Part shown: piece after piece, positions 7,622 to 13,334 of the stretch
How positions within the stretch are numbered: the first letter of the stretch is position 1
Layout: every line of letters starts with the position of its first letter
NCBI GenBank assembly: GCA_036005845.1
Contig: DASYQD010000078.1
Span: 1 to 14,367, forward strand
Direction of reading: 5' to 3'
Source of the DNA: DASYQD01 sp036005845
Lineage (GTDB): Bacteria; Acidobacteriota; Thermoanaerobaculia; Multivoradales; JAIOJS01
DNA: 14,367 nucleotides
The notes under the pieces: model-generated
What the model was told of the DNA's origin: nothing
The model's database searches: none
The model's input: only the letters and a program-made list of their open reading frames with translations
Program-made: the position numbers and the translations under genes

Positions 7622-8799
7622 ACCCGATGCGCGACGCGGCGACCACTGCGGGTGTCGCCGAGTGCACGAGTGCCGCGCGCTCCATCCGCGCGAGCGGCCT
7701 GACCGCCGTCGCCATGAGCGGCGGCCTCGACTCCTCGGTGGCCGCGTGGCTGCTTTCGCGCGACGAGCCGGTCGTCGGCCTCTCGATGCTGCTCTGGGAC
7801 CATTCGGCGCGGCCGCGCGGCAGCGGGCGCTGCTGCGGTGCCCTCGACCTCGGCGACGCGCGCCGCGTCGCGCAGCAGGCGGGCATCCCGCACTACACCC
7901 TGCGAATGGACGACGACTTCCGCCGCGACGTCGTCGATCCCTTCGTTGACGACTACCTCTCGGGCCGTACGCCGAGTCCCTGCGTGCGCTGCAACACCTT
8001 CATCAAGTTCGACGCGCTGCTGACACGCGCCCGCGCCATCGGCGCGGAGACCGTCGCGACCGGTCACTACGCGCGTATCGTCGGCGGTGAGGATGGGCTC
8101 GAGCTCCACCGCGCCGTCGACGAAGCAAAAGACCAGAGCTACTTCCTCTTCGAGCTCACCCGCGAGCAACTCGCCGCCTCACGCTTCCCGCTCGGTGACC
8201 TGCGCAAGAGCGAGGTGCGGCAGATAGCCCGCGACGCCGGCCTCGTCGTCGCCGAGAAGGGCGAGAGCATGGAGATCTGCTTCGTCGACGGCGAGGTCGA
8301 GACCTTCGTCGCCGAGCAGGCGGTGGTGCGGCCCGAGCGTTTCGCGGCCGTCGCCGGCGCGGGCGCGAGCGCCGGCCCAGCCACCATCGTCGCCGAAGAC
8401 GGCACCCTTCTAGGCGAAGGCGCGCCCTACTACCGCTACACCGTCGGCCAGCGCCGCGGCCTCGGCGTCGCCGCCGGCCACCGCCTCTACGTGCTGCGCG
8501 TGCTCCCGGAGGAGAACACCGTCGTCGTCGGCGACGAGAATGCCCTGGCGGCGCGCGGCCTGATCGGCGAGCGCCTCCACTGGATCGGCGAGCCGCCGGC
8601 CGGCGAGATCGAGGCGACGGTGCGCATCCGTTCCCGCCACGCCGGCGTCACCGCCCGAGTGCGTCCGCGAGATGGCGCCCACCGCGAGGTGGAAATCGAG
8701 TTCGCCATCCCGCAGCGCGGCGTCGCCCCGGGCCAGGCCGCCGTCTTCTACCAGGGCACTCGCGTTCTCGGCGGCTGCTGGGTCACTGCAAGTCGCTGA
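7618..8799 (+). CDS. mnmA: tRNA-specific 2-thiouridylase MnmA (CxxC type)
   Basis: 393 residues. The start is the ATG at 7618, inside the ATGA overlap with the desulfurase; the first 25 or so residues are a short family-variable lead. MnmA adenylates C2 of U34 in tRNA-Lys, -Glu and -Gln and installs sulfur to give 2-thiouridine. The ATP PP-loop is SGGLDSS (34-40). CCGALDLGDARRVA (72-85) is a family signature. TPSPCVRCNTFIKF (118-131) holds C122 and C125; ATGHYARI is at 147-154; DQSYFLF at 172-178; GESMEICFV (215-223) holds the second catalytic cysteine, C221; YTVGQRRGLG at 274-283 is in the central domain. The PCVRC arrangement is CxxC, not the DxxC of E. coli; CxxC forms have been linked to an Fe-S cluster. 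With the desulfurase just upstream, the operon supplies its own sulfur donor. Confidence 0.95.
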   Translation: MNPMRDAATTAGVAECTSAARSIRASGLTAVAMSGGLDSSVAAWLLSRDEPVVGLSMLLWDHSARPRGSGRCCGALDLGDARRVAQQAGIPHYTLRMDDDFRRDVVDPFVDDYLSGRTPSPCVRCNTFIKFDALLTRARAIGAETVATGHYARIVGGEDGLELHRAVDEAKDQSYFLFELTREQLAASRFPLGDLRKSEVRQIARDAGLVVAEKGESMEICFVDGEVETFVAEQAVVRPERFAAVAGAGASAGPATIVAEDGTLLGEGAPYYRYTVGQRRGLGVAAGHRLYVLRVLPEENTVVVGDENALAARGLIGERLHWIGEPPAGEIEATVRIRSRHAGVTARVRPRDGAHREVEIEFAIPQRGVAPGQAAVFYQGTRVLGGCWVTASR

Positions 8800-8800
8800 T

Positions 8801-8850
8801 CCAGCGCGCGCTGGCAAGTCATCGCGGCCGAACGCGCGCGTGCGGCCGCG
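8801..8850 (+). terminator. GC-rich palindromes after mnmA, possible terminator
   Basis: One base after the mnmA stop lies a perfect 14-bp palindrome, CCAGCGCGCGCTGG (8801-8814). A second inverted repeat follows: CGCGGCCG (8823-8830) against CGGCCGCG (8843-8850), with a 12-base loop. No T-run follows either, so this is not a textbook Rho-independent terminator; it may be a GC-only terminator, an mRNA 3'-end stabiliser, or simply compositional. It separates mnmA from the toxin-antitoxin pair. Confidence 0.35.
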
Positions 8851-8885
8851 TGGGCCACGGGAAGCCGCATGGTGGCACTATCCGT

Positions 8886-8891
8886 TATCAT
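8886..8891 (+). promoter_or_regulatory. Candidate -10 element of the vapBC pair, possible leaderless start
   Basis: TATCAT ends 6 bp before the ATG at 8898, in an AT-richer patch of an otherwise very GC-rich region. If used, transcription would begin at or next to the A of the start codon, giving a leaderless message; no ribosome-binding sequence is visible before that ATG, which agrees. No convincing -35 is present, so this is a weak call. Confidence 0.25.
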
Positions 8892-8897
8892 GGCGGC

Positions 8898-9146
8898 ATG
8901 GTTCGCACTCAGATTCAGCTCACGGAAGAGCAGGCCGCCGGAGTGAAGGAGCTGGCGCAGCGCGAAGGGCGTTCGTTGGCCGACGTCGTTCGCGAGAGTC
9001 TTGACCATCACCTTCGTTCGAGGGGAGTCGTGGCTCGCGCCGATCTCAAACGCCGCGCGGTGGCGGCAGCAGGGCGATTCCGGTCCGGCTGCGCCGATCT
9101 CGCGACAGCCCACGATCGCCACCTCGTCGACGCCTTCGCTGAATGA
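8898..9146 (+). CDS. VapB-type ribbon-helix-helix antitoxin
   Basis: 82 residues. The N-terminal MVRTQIQLTEEQAAGVKEL, with REGRSLADVVRESLDHHL behind it, has the beta strand-helix-helix layout of ribbon-helix-helix DNA-binding antitoxins. The C-terminal half (about 50-82, ending HDRHLVDAFAE) is the type of tail that binds and blocks a PIN toxin; a final 'HDRYLxEAF'-like segment is common in such VapB proteins. The ATG at 8898 was chosen because it opens the beta strand; an upstream in-frame GTG adds a Gly/His-rich stretch of no family character. It overlaps the toxin gene by 4 bp (ATGA). By family behaviour it should repress its own promoter together with the toxin. Confidence 0.85.
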   Translation: MVRTQIQLTEEQAAGVKELAQREGRSLADVVRESLDHHLRSRGVVARADLKRRAVAAAGRFRSGCADLATAHDRHLVDAFAE

Positions 9147-9538
9147 GCGTCTTCGTCGACACTTCGGGCCTGATCGCCATGCTCGATGCCGACGAAGCTC
9201 GCCACCATGAGGCCGCCGCTCGATGGAGGCAGCTCGTCGAGGAAGACGAGCCTTTGGTCGCCACCAACTACGTCATGCTCGAGACCCTCGCGCTCACGCA
9301 GAGGCGTCTGGGTTTGGACGCGGTGCGCCTGCTGGTTCGCGACGTCGTGCCGCTCCTCGACATCGAGTGGGTCGGCGAGGATGCCCACGAGGCGGCAGTA
9401 GCCGTGCTCGTGGCGGCGAATCGGCGGAGCCTCAGCCTGGTCGACTGTGCGAGCTTCGAAACCATGCGACGGCGCGGCCTGACGCAGGCCTTCGCATTCG
9501 ACCAGCACTTCGCCGAGCAGGGCTTCGCCGGCCCCTGA
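9143..9538 (+). CDS. VapC-type PIN-domain ribonuclease toxin
   Basis: 131 residues, the usual length for a VapC toxin. PIN-domain acidic residues expected to bind Mg2+/Mn2+ are all in place: D6 in VFVDTSGL, E47 in VMLETLAL, D101 in LSLVDCASF and D120 in AFAFDQHF. VapC enzymes cut tRNA or rRNA and arrest growth when the antitoxin is lost. The ATG overlaps the antitoxin stop by 4 bp, and no separate ribosome site is visible, so translation is coupled. All catalytic residues are intact, so the toxin is probably active. It faces the leftward VOC gene, 16 bp away. Confidence 0.88.
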   Translation: MSVFVDTSGLIAMLDADEARHHEAAARWRQLVEEDEPLVATNYVMLETLALTQRRLGLDAVRLLVRDVVPLLDIEWVGEDAHEAAVAVLVAANRRSLSLVDCASFETMRRRGLTQAFAFDQHFAEQGFAGP

Positions 9539-9545
9539 CGCCGCA

Positions 9546-9568
9546 AGCTGCCGCTCAGTCCGGCTGCT
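9546..9568. terminator. Imperfect hairpin at a convergent gene junction
   Basis: AGCTGCCG (9546-9553) pairs with CGGCTGCT (9561-9568) with one mismatch and a 7-base loop. It lies where the rightward vapC (stop at 9538) and the leftward VOC gene (stop at 9555) meet, so a shared terminator is plausible. There is no T-run on either strand and the right arm sits inside the end of the VOC gene. Weak evidence. Confidence 0.25.
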
Positions 9569-9980
9569 TCGCGCCCTGCACGTTCACCATCCACGGCGTG
9601 CCGAAGCGGTCCTTGAGCATGCCGAAGCCTTCGGCCCAGAAGGTCTTGTCGAAGGGCAGGACGACGTGGCCGCCGTCGGCGAGGGCGTCGAAGATCTTCT
9701 TGCCCTCCTCGACCGTGTCATAGTGCAGCGACAGCGAGAAGCCGCTCATGCCTTTGTACTGGCCGGGCATGTCGTCGGAGGCCATCAGCGTGCCGCCACC
9801 GGGCAGCGTGAGGTGCGCGTGCATGATGCGGTCGCCTGCGCCGGGCGGCGCTTGGTCGGCCATCGGCGACTGCGCGTGCGTCATCATCGTGTCGAGCTTG
9901 CCGCCGAACGTCTTCTCGTAGAAGCGCATCGCCTCGGCGCAGTTGCCGTCGAAGAAGACGTAGGTCGCGATGTTGGACAT
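9555..9980 (-). CDS. VOC-family (glyoxalase/PhnB-like) protein
   Basis: 141 residues. The start MSNIATYVFFDGNCAEAMRFYEKTFGG is the hallmark of PhnB-like proteins in the vicinal-oxygen-chelate superfamily, whose beta-alpha-beta-beta-beta units form dimers. Further landmarks are IMHAHLTLPGGGTLMASDD (52-70), a second VOC half beginning SLSLHYDT (82-89), DGGHVVLPFDKTFWAEGFG (102-120) and FGTPWMVN (126-133). PhnB itself has no settled enzymatic role and members are often annotated as 3-demethylubiquinone methyltransferase-like, so a substrate cannot be named. A good ribosome site (AAAGGAA) sits 7 bp before the ATG. It begins 24 bp after the LytTR regulator gene on the same strand and may be the last gene of that operon. 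Confidence 0.88.
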   Translation of the reverse strand: MSNIATYVFFDGNCAEAMRFYEKTFGGKLDTMMTHAQSPMADQAPPGAGDRIMHAHLTLPGGGTLMASDDMPGQYKGMSGFSLSLHYDTVEEGKKIFDALADGGHVVLPFDKTFWAEGFGMLKDRFGTPWMVNVQGAKQPD

Positions 9981-10004
9981 GGTGTATTCCTTTCTCGGTG
10001 GCGC

Positions 10005-10766
10005 TCAGCCGCTGCCGAGCAGCATCGGAAGCCTATCGCGGAAGGAGCGGCTCACCGTCAGCCGCTGGCCGCCTTCGAGGATCGCCACGTAGCCGCCGTG
10101 CGTCGTCAGCTCGAGCTCGCGCACGCGGTCGACGTTGACGATGGTGGAGCGGTGGATGCGCACGAAGCGCTCGGGGTCGAGGCGCGTCTCGAGATCGGAG
10201 ATGGCGCCGCGCACGAGGTGGGTGTGGCCGTCGATGCCGTGGATGCGCACGTAGTTGTGCGCGGCATCGACCCACTCGACGTGGTCGACGCGCAGGAAGC
10301 TCACGCGGCCGGCCGAGCGCAGCGGCAGGCGGTCGAGCGGCTTCTTGCGCTGGGTTCTTTCCTCGGGGACGCCGCCGCCGCGGCGCAAGGCACGCAGCTC
10401 GAGCTCCTCGCGCACGCGGGACAGCGCGGCCGCGAAGCGCTCCTCGTCGAACGGCTTGAGCAGGTAGTCGACGGCGTCGACGTCGAAGGCGCGCAGCGCG
10501 TGCTCTTCGTGGGCGGTGACGAAGACGACCGCCGGCATGGCGCGCGCGCCCATCGCTTCGATGAGCTGGAAGCCGTTGGCGCCGGGCATCTGCACGTCGA
10601 GGAAGACGACATCTGGAGGTCCAGCCGGCGACTCGCGGATGGCGGCGAGCGCTCCCGGGACGTCGGCGCTCTCGCCCACCACCTCCACGTCGCGCTGCTT
10701 CTCGAGCAGGTCGCGAAGCCGGTCGCACGCCGAGGGCTCGTCGTCAACGATGAAGGCCCGCAACAT
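10005..10766 (-). CDS. LytTR-family response regulator
   Basis: 253 residues. The receiver domain (1-120) has the acidic pocket D8/D9, phospho-acceptor D57 in FLDVQMP, T84 in VFVTAHEE and K104 in YLLKPF. A basic linker (about 128-142) leads to a LytTR DNA-binding domain (about 147-250) with VEWVDAAHNYVRIH, FVRIHRSTIVNVDRV and LTVSRSFRDRLP. LytTR proteins bind paired imperfect direct repeats and commonly control envelope, competence or virulence functions. Its ATG overlaps the end of the kinase gene by 23 bp, and a ribosome site (GGAGGAG) lies 7 bp upstream inside the kinase gene, so the two proteins should be made together. The target genes are not visible from sequence. Confidence 0.93.
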   Translation of the reverse strand: MLRAFIVDDEPSACDRLRDLLEKQRDVEVVGESADVPGALAAIRESPAGPPDVVFLDVQMPGANGFQLIEAMGARAMPAVVFVTAHEEHALRAFDVDAVDYLLKPFDEERFAAALSRVREELELRALRRGGGVPEERTQRKKPLDRLPLRSAGRVSFLRVDHVEWVDAAHNYVRIHGIDGHTHLVRGAISDLETRLDPERFVRIHRSTIVNVDRVRELELTTHGGYVAILEGGQRLTVSRSFRDRLPMLLGSG

Positions 10767-11934
10767 GCGGCAGCTCCTCCAGCAGCTCCAGGGGCTCGTC
10801 CATCGGCGTCGCCTTGCCGGCTGCCTCGCGGTAGGGCAGCTCGACCAGCACGCGCGTGCCGCCCTCCGGCCCGTCCTCCAGCATCAGCCGGTGCGCCTCG
10901 CCATAGAGCTTGCGCAGGCGGGCGCGGGTGTTGGTGAGCCCGATGCCTTCGCGGCGCGGTTCCGGATGACCAGGCATTACCGGCGGCAGGCCCGGACCGT
11001 CGTCGGCGATCTCGATCTCCAGCCTGTCGCCGGCGCGGCGCGCGCGAACCACCGCGTGCACTGGCTTGAGGCCGACCGCGACGGCATGCTTGACGACATT
11101 CTCGATCAGCGGCTGCAGCAGCAGGTTGGGCACCTGGCAGTCGCGCAGCTCCGGCGGCACGTCGACCTCGAGCGTCAGGCGGCCGCGGAAGCGCACCATC
11201 TGCACCTCCATGTAGCTGCGCAGGTGCGCGAGCTCCTGTTGCAGCGTCACTTCGAGCGCGCCGGTGCTCGCCAGCGACAGGCGCAGGAAGTCGGAGAGCC
11301 GGCAGATCATGCGGTCCGCCGCCTGCGGGTCGCGGTGCACGAGGGCCGAGATGGTGTGCAGCGCGTTGAAGACGAAGTGCGGATCGAGCTCGGCCTTGAG
11401 CAGCTTGATCTCGGTCTGCGCCAGCGCCGTCTCGAGGCGTGCGGCGTCGACCTCCCGCTCGCGCAGCTGGCGCTGGTAGGCGAGGGCGGAGACGATGCAG
11501 AGCACGACGACGTACATGAAGAAGTCGAACAGCCACCAGCTCGACAGCATGTTGCCCCACAACTCGCGGAGGGTGAACGGGGCGGTGCCGAGCCAGGCCG
11601 TGCCCACCGCCTTCGACGCCCAGATCGCGAGGCCGCTCGCCACGGAGGCGACCGTCGCGCGCCAGAGGTGGCCGGGCACCTGCCGCCGCATCGATCCGGG
11701 CACCAGCGGCTGGCGCTCCGACCAGACGACGATGAAGGGCACGGTGAGGCCCCACCACATGCAGCCGATGAAGGTCCACACCAGCGGCTCGAGCCGCGTC
11801 GGCTGGCCCATGGTCTGGTAGGAGGCGAGGAGGCCAATGATGCGGAACACCCCCAGCAGGGATCCCACGGAGGCGGCGAGCAGGAAGAACCTGCGCGGGG
11901 TCATCCGGAAGTCATTAGGAGTCGTCACGGCCAT
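10744..11934 (-). CDS. LytS/YpdA-type membrane sensor histidine kinase
   Basis: 396 residues. The N-terminal sensor contains about four hydrophobic helices (15-38, 50-71, 92-113, 133-153) with no recognised ligand domain. A short coiled linker (154-178) leads to a His_kinase-type core: KAELDPHFVFNALHTIS with phospho-acceptor H186, N-box PLIENVVKHA (275-284, N279), G1 box ADDGPGLPP (310-318) and G2-like GIGLTNTRARL (330-340). This is the LytS family, which pairs with LytTR regulators such as the one encoded directly after it. The C-terminal tail (about 370-396) is acidic and overlaps the regulator start. Start choice is uncertain: M1 (11934) and M11 (11904) are both possible and neither has a good ribosome site; only the hydrophobic start matters for topology. 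Confidence 0.91.
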   Translation of the reverse strand: MAVTTPNDFRMTPRRFFLLAASVGSLLGVFRIIGLLASYQTMGQPTRLEPLVWTFIGCMWWGLTVPFIVVWSERQPLVPGSMRRQVPGHLWRATVASVASGLAIWASKAVGTAWLGTAPFTLRELWGNMLSSWWLFDFFMYVVVLCIVSALAYQRQLREREVDAARLETALAQTEIKLLKAELDPHFVFNALHTISALVHRDPQAADRMICRLSDFLRLSLASTGALEVTLQQELAHLRSYMEVQMVRFRGRLTLEVDVPPELRDCQVPNLLLQPLIENVVKHAVAVGLKPVHAVVRARRAGDRLEIEIADDGPGLPPVMPGHPEPRREGIGLTNTRARLRKLYGEAHRLMLEDGPEGGTRVLVELPYREAAGKATPMDEPLELLEELPHVAGLHR

Positions 11935-11988
11935 GGCGGTGGGGTGGGCTGCGAGCGGGTCGCGGCCGGCGTGGCCGCAAGCATCTAC

Positions 11989-12022
11989 CGGCCGCGGTCT
12001 CTGTCAGTCTACCCGCGGGCCG
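11989..12022 (-). terminator. Hairpin just past the 4TM membrane gene, possible terminator
   Basis: CGGCCGCGG (11989-11997) pairs with CCGCGGGCCG (12013-12022) with one bulged G and a 15-base loop. In the leftward direction it begins 8 bp after the stop of the membrane protein gene and ends about 55 bp before the kinase start. There is no T-run. It could terminate the membrane gene and separate it from the two-component operon, or tune read-through. Confidence 0.35.
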
Positions 12023-12029
12023 AATCGCC

Positions 12030-12623
12030 TCAATCCCGGGCTGGCTCGCCGGCCCGGGTCGCATCGTCGAGATCCCAGGCCGGCTCGCCGGCGCGGCTCA
12101 CCCACAGCGCCGCCGGCAGCCCGACGAGCAGCGCGTGGCCGAGAATGCCGTTGAGGAGCACCGGCCACTCGGGCCACGAGACACCGCGCCCCGCCGCCGA
12201 CAGTGGGACCACCACGAAGCTCATCACGAAGTAGCAGACGACGCCGTAAGCGAGGCCGTAGGCGACCGGCCGCCGCACGATCGCCGGCAGCTTGCGGCTG
12301 ACGAGGTAGTAGATGGCGGTGATGATGGTGGCGTTGAGGAAGTGGAGCACGCCGCCGAGGATCGCGGTCGGGATGCCGCCGGCGCGCGCCGCGTCGCGCC
12401 CGATGAGGCCAGCCGCCACCGAGTGGAAGATGCGGATCGGCGCGGCGGGGATGTAGAGACCGAAGAAGACGAGCGCGTCGGTGATGTCGCAGATGCCGAC
12501 GGTGACGCCGCCGAGGAGCACCGCGCGCAGGCCGCTGATCTTCCGCCGCGGCTCGGCCTCGGCTGAGGCGCGGCTGGCGAGCAGCGACGGTTGATGGACG
12601 AGCGACGGTGCTGGCGTGGTCAT
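12030..12623 (-). CDS. Conserved four-helix membrane protein of unknown function
   Basis: 197 residues from the ATG at 12623, chosen because GGAGG lies 6 bp upstream; an in-frame ATG at 12686 would add 21 Arg-rich residues and has its GGAGG only 2 bp away. After a soluble N-terminus (1-30) there are four predicted helices: about 33-57, 84-107, 117-140 and 153-175. Polar residues lie inside or next to them: GICDITDA (D46, D49), LHFLNATI (H94, N97) and LGHALLVGLP (H163). I recall similar small integral membrane proteins annotated as hypothetical; I cannot name a function. The polar spots could mark a transport or ligand site, which is inference. The C-terminal tail repeats RAGEPA 13 residues apart, from a 39-bp duplication. 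It lies upstream of the kinase/regulator pair on the same strand. Confidence 0.82.
   Translation of the reverse strand: MTTPAPSLVHQPSLLASRASAEAEPRRKISGLRAVLLGGVTVGICDITDALVFFGLYIPAAPIRIFHSVAAGLIGRDAARAGGIPTAILGGVLHFLNATIITAIYYLVSRKLPAIVRRPVAYGLAYGVVCYFVMSFVVVPLSAAGRGVSWPEWPVLLNGILGHALLVGLPAALWVSRAGEPAWDLDDATRAGEPARD
12033..12099. repeat. Imperfect 39-bp-period direct repeat in the membrane protein C-terminus
   Basis: Bases 12033-12060 match 12072-12099 at 24 of 28 positions; the identical core is GGCTCGCCGGC at 12043 and 12082. The 39-bp offset keeps the reading frame and gives two RAGEPA segments 13 residues apart at the very end of the protein. A small in-frame tandem duplication is the simplest explanation. 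Confidence 0.55.
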
Positions 12624-13045
12624 GGCGGGCCTCCGGTCGAGTGACGTGCTGCGTGGCCGCGGAATGGCGGTCCGCGAGCGCTTCATAACCTCCTGCGTGC
12701 GTCGCTGGAACGCCGCTCGTCACCAGTGGAGGGTGCGACGGGCCGAATCGACGGCGCGCGGGGCCGGTTGCGGAAGCGATGCGCGGCGGCGCGGTGCGAT
12801 CGCGCAGCGGTCCAAGCGGCTGGACGCGGTCGCGGAACGACGCCCCCCGGGCCGAGCGCGCAGGATCGCGGGCCGTGTGGCGCTGGCGACGCGCCGTTCG
12901 GCCTGTCTCCTTCTCGCCGCGCGCGACGCGAACCGGCTCGCGCGAAGGCGCGATCCGAAATGTTGAACGCCGACTCGCGATGATCATTAGAGGGCCGAGC
13001 GGCGCACCTGGCGTGCCGAATGTGGACTGACGTCGTCCGAGTCGC

Positions 13046-13085
13046 CACGAACGCGTGCGGGCTCGTCACGACGCGCGTTCGCGTG
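13046..13085. repeat. Inverted repeat upstream of the TonB receptor
   Basis: CACGAACGCG (13046-13055) pairs with CGCGTTCG-C-GTG (13074-13085) with a single bulged base and an 18-base spacer. It lies just before two direct GCCGATTC copies 13 bp apart (13085-13092 and 13098-13105) and the candidate -35 at 13139. The position suits a regulator-binding site for the receptor promoter, but no regulator can be named. Confidence 0.35.
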
Positions 13086-13222
13086 CCGATTCAAAGCGCC
13101 GATTCGCGGCTGCGAGAAGGAGCTCGACTTACGCGTAGTTGACGACCGCAACTTGCTGTCATTCAGTGACTTGCAGCTAGCCTCGAAGCGCGTTCGTATC
13201 CGTGGCTCTGCCCTTGCTCTCC

Positions 13223-13253
13223 CGCCCTCCGCGCAAGCCGCGAAAGGAGGGCG
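13223..13253 (+). promoter_or_regulatory. Leader hairpin about 80 bp before the TonB receptor start
   Basis: CGCCCTCC (13223-13230) pairs perfectly with GGAGGGCG (13246-13253); inside, GCG (13231-13233) can pair with CGC, leaving an asymmetric GAAA bulge. The right arm includes a GGAGG that this fold would hide. If transcription starts near 13170, as the AT-rich patch suggests, this is part of the 5' untranslated leader. It could affect mRNA stability or translation; it matches no riboswitch class I know. Confidence 0.35.
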
Positions 13254-13334
13254 CCGAGACGCAACCGACTCGCAGGTGACCGAGCTTCCAGAGCTTTTTC
13301 AGCATTCCATCAACAACGAGTGGAGAACGAACGC

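Larger units (their letters stand above)
12624..13334. other. 711-bp region without a convincing gene, between divergent genes
   Basis: This long gap lies between the leftward membrane gene and the rightward TonB receptor. Open frames here (for example 12616-12966 rightward and 12683-13069 leftward) are Arg/Ala/Pro-rich, with no domain character and the composition of random high-GC DNA. The stretch 13127-13180 is the AT-richest; TTGACG at 13139-13144 is a fair -35 for the receptor, but I see no good -10 at 17 bp (TTCAGT at 13162). Other contents are inverted repeats at 13046-13085 and 13223-13253, two GCCGATTC direct repeats at 13085 and 13098, and the 8-bp palindrome ATGATCAT at 12980. No tRNA or known riboswitch pattern was recognised. 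Confidence 0.55.

Noticed and set aside
9666..12234. Long + strand frames (9666-10937 and 10516-12234) over the VOC, regulator and kinase genes
   Set aside because: Antisense shadows of well-recognised genes, with arginine- and histidine-rich, motif-free translations.
12616..13069. Possible small genes in the gap (12616-12966 +, 12683-13069 -)
   Set aside because: Composition is typical of unconstrained high-GC DNA, with many Arg/Ala/Ser, no ribosome site and no recognisable fold.
13200..13310. Resemblance to a cyclic-di-GMP (GEMM) riboswitch before the TonB receptor
   Set aside because: GAAA and ACGCAA-like pieces are present, but the conserved core order and the second stem are absent; I treat it as a plain hairpin.
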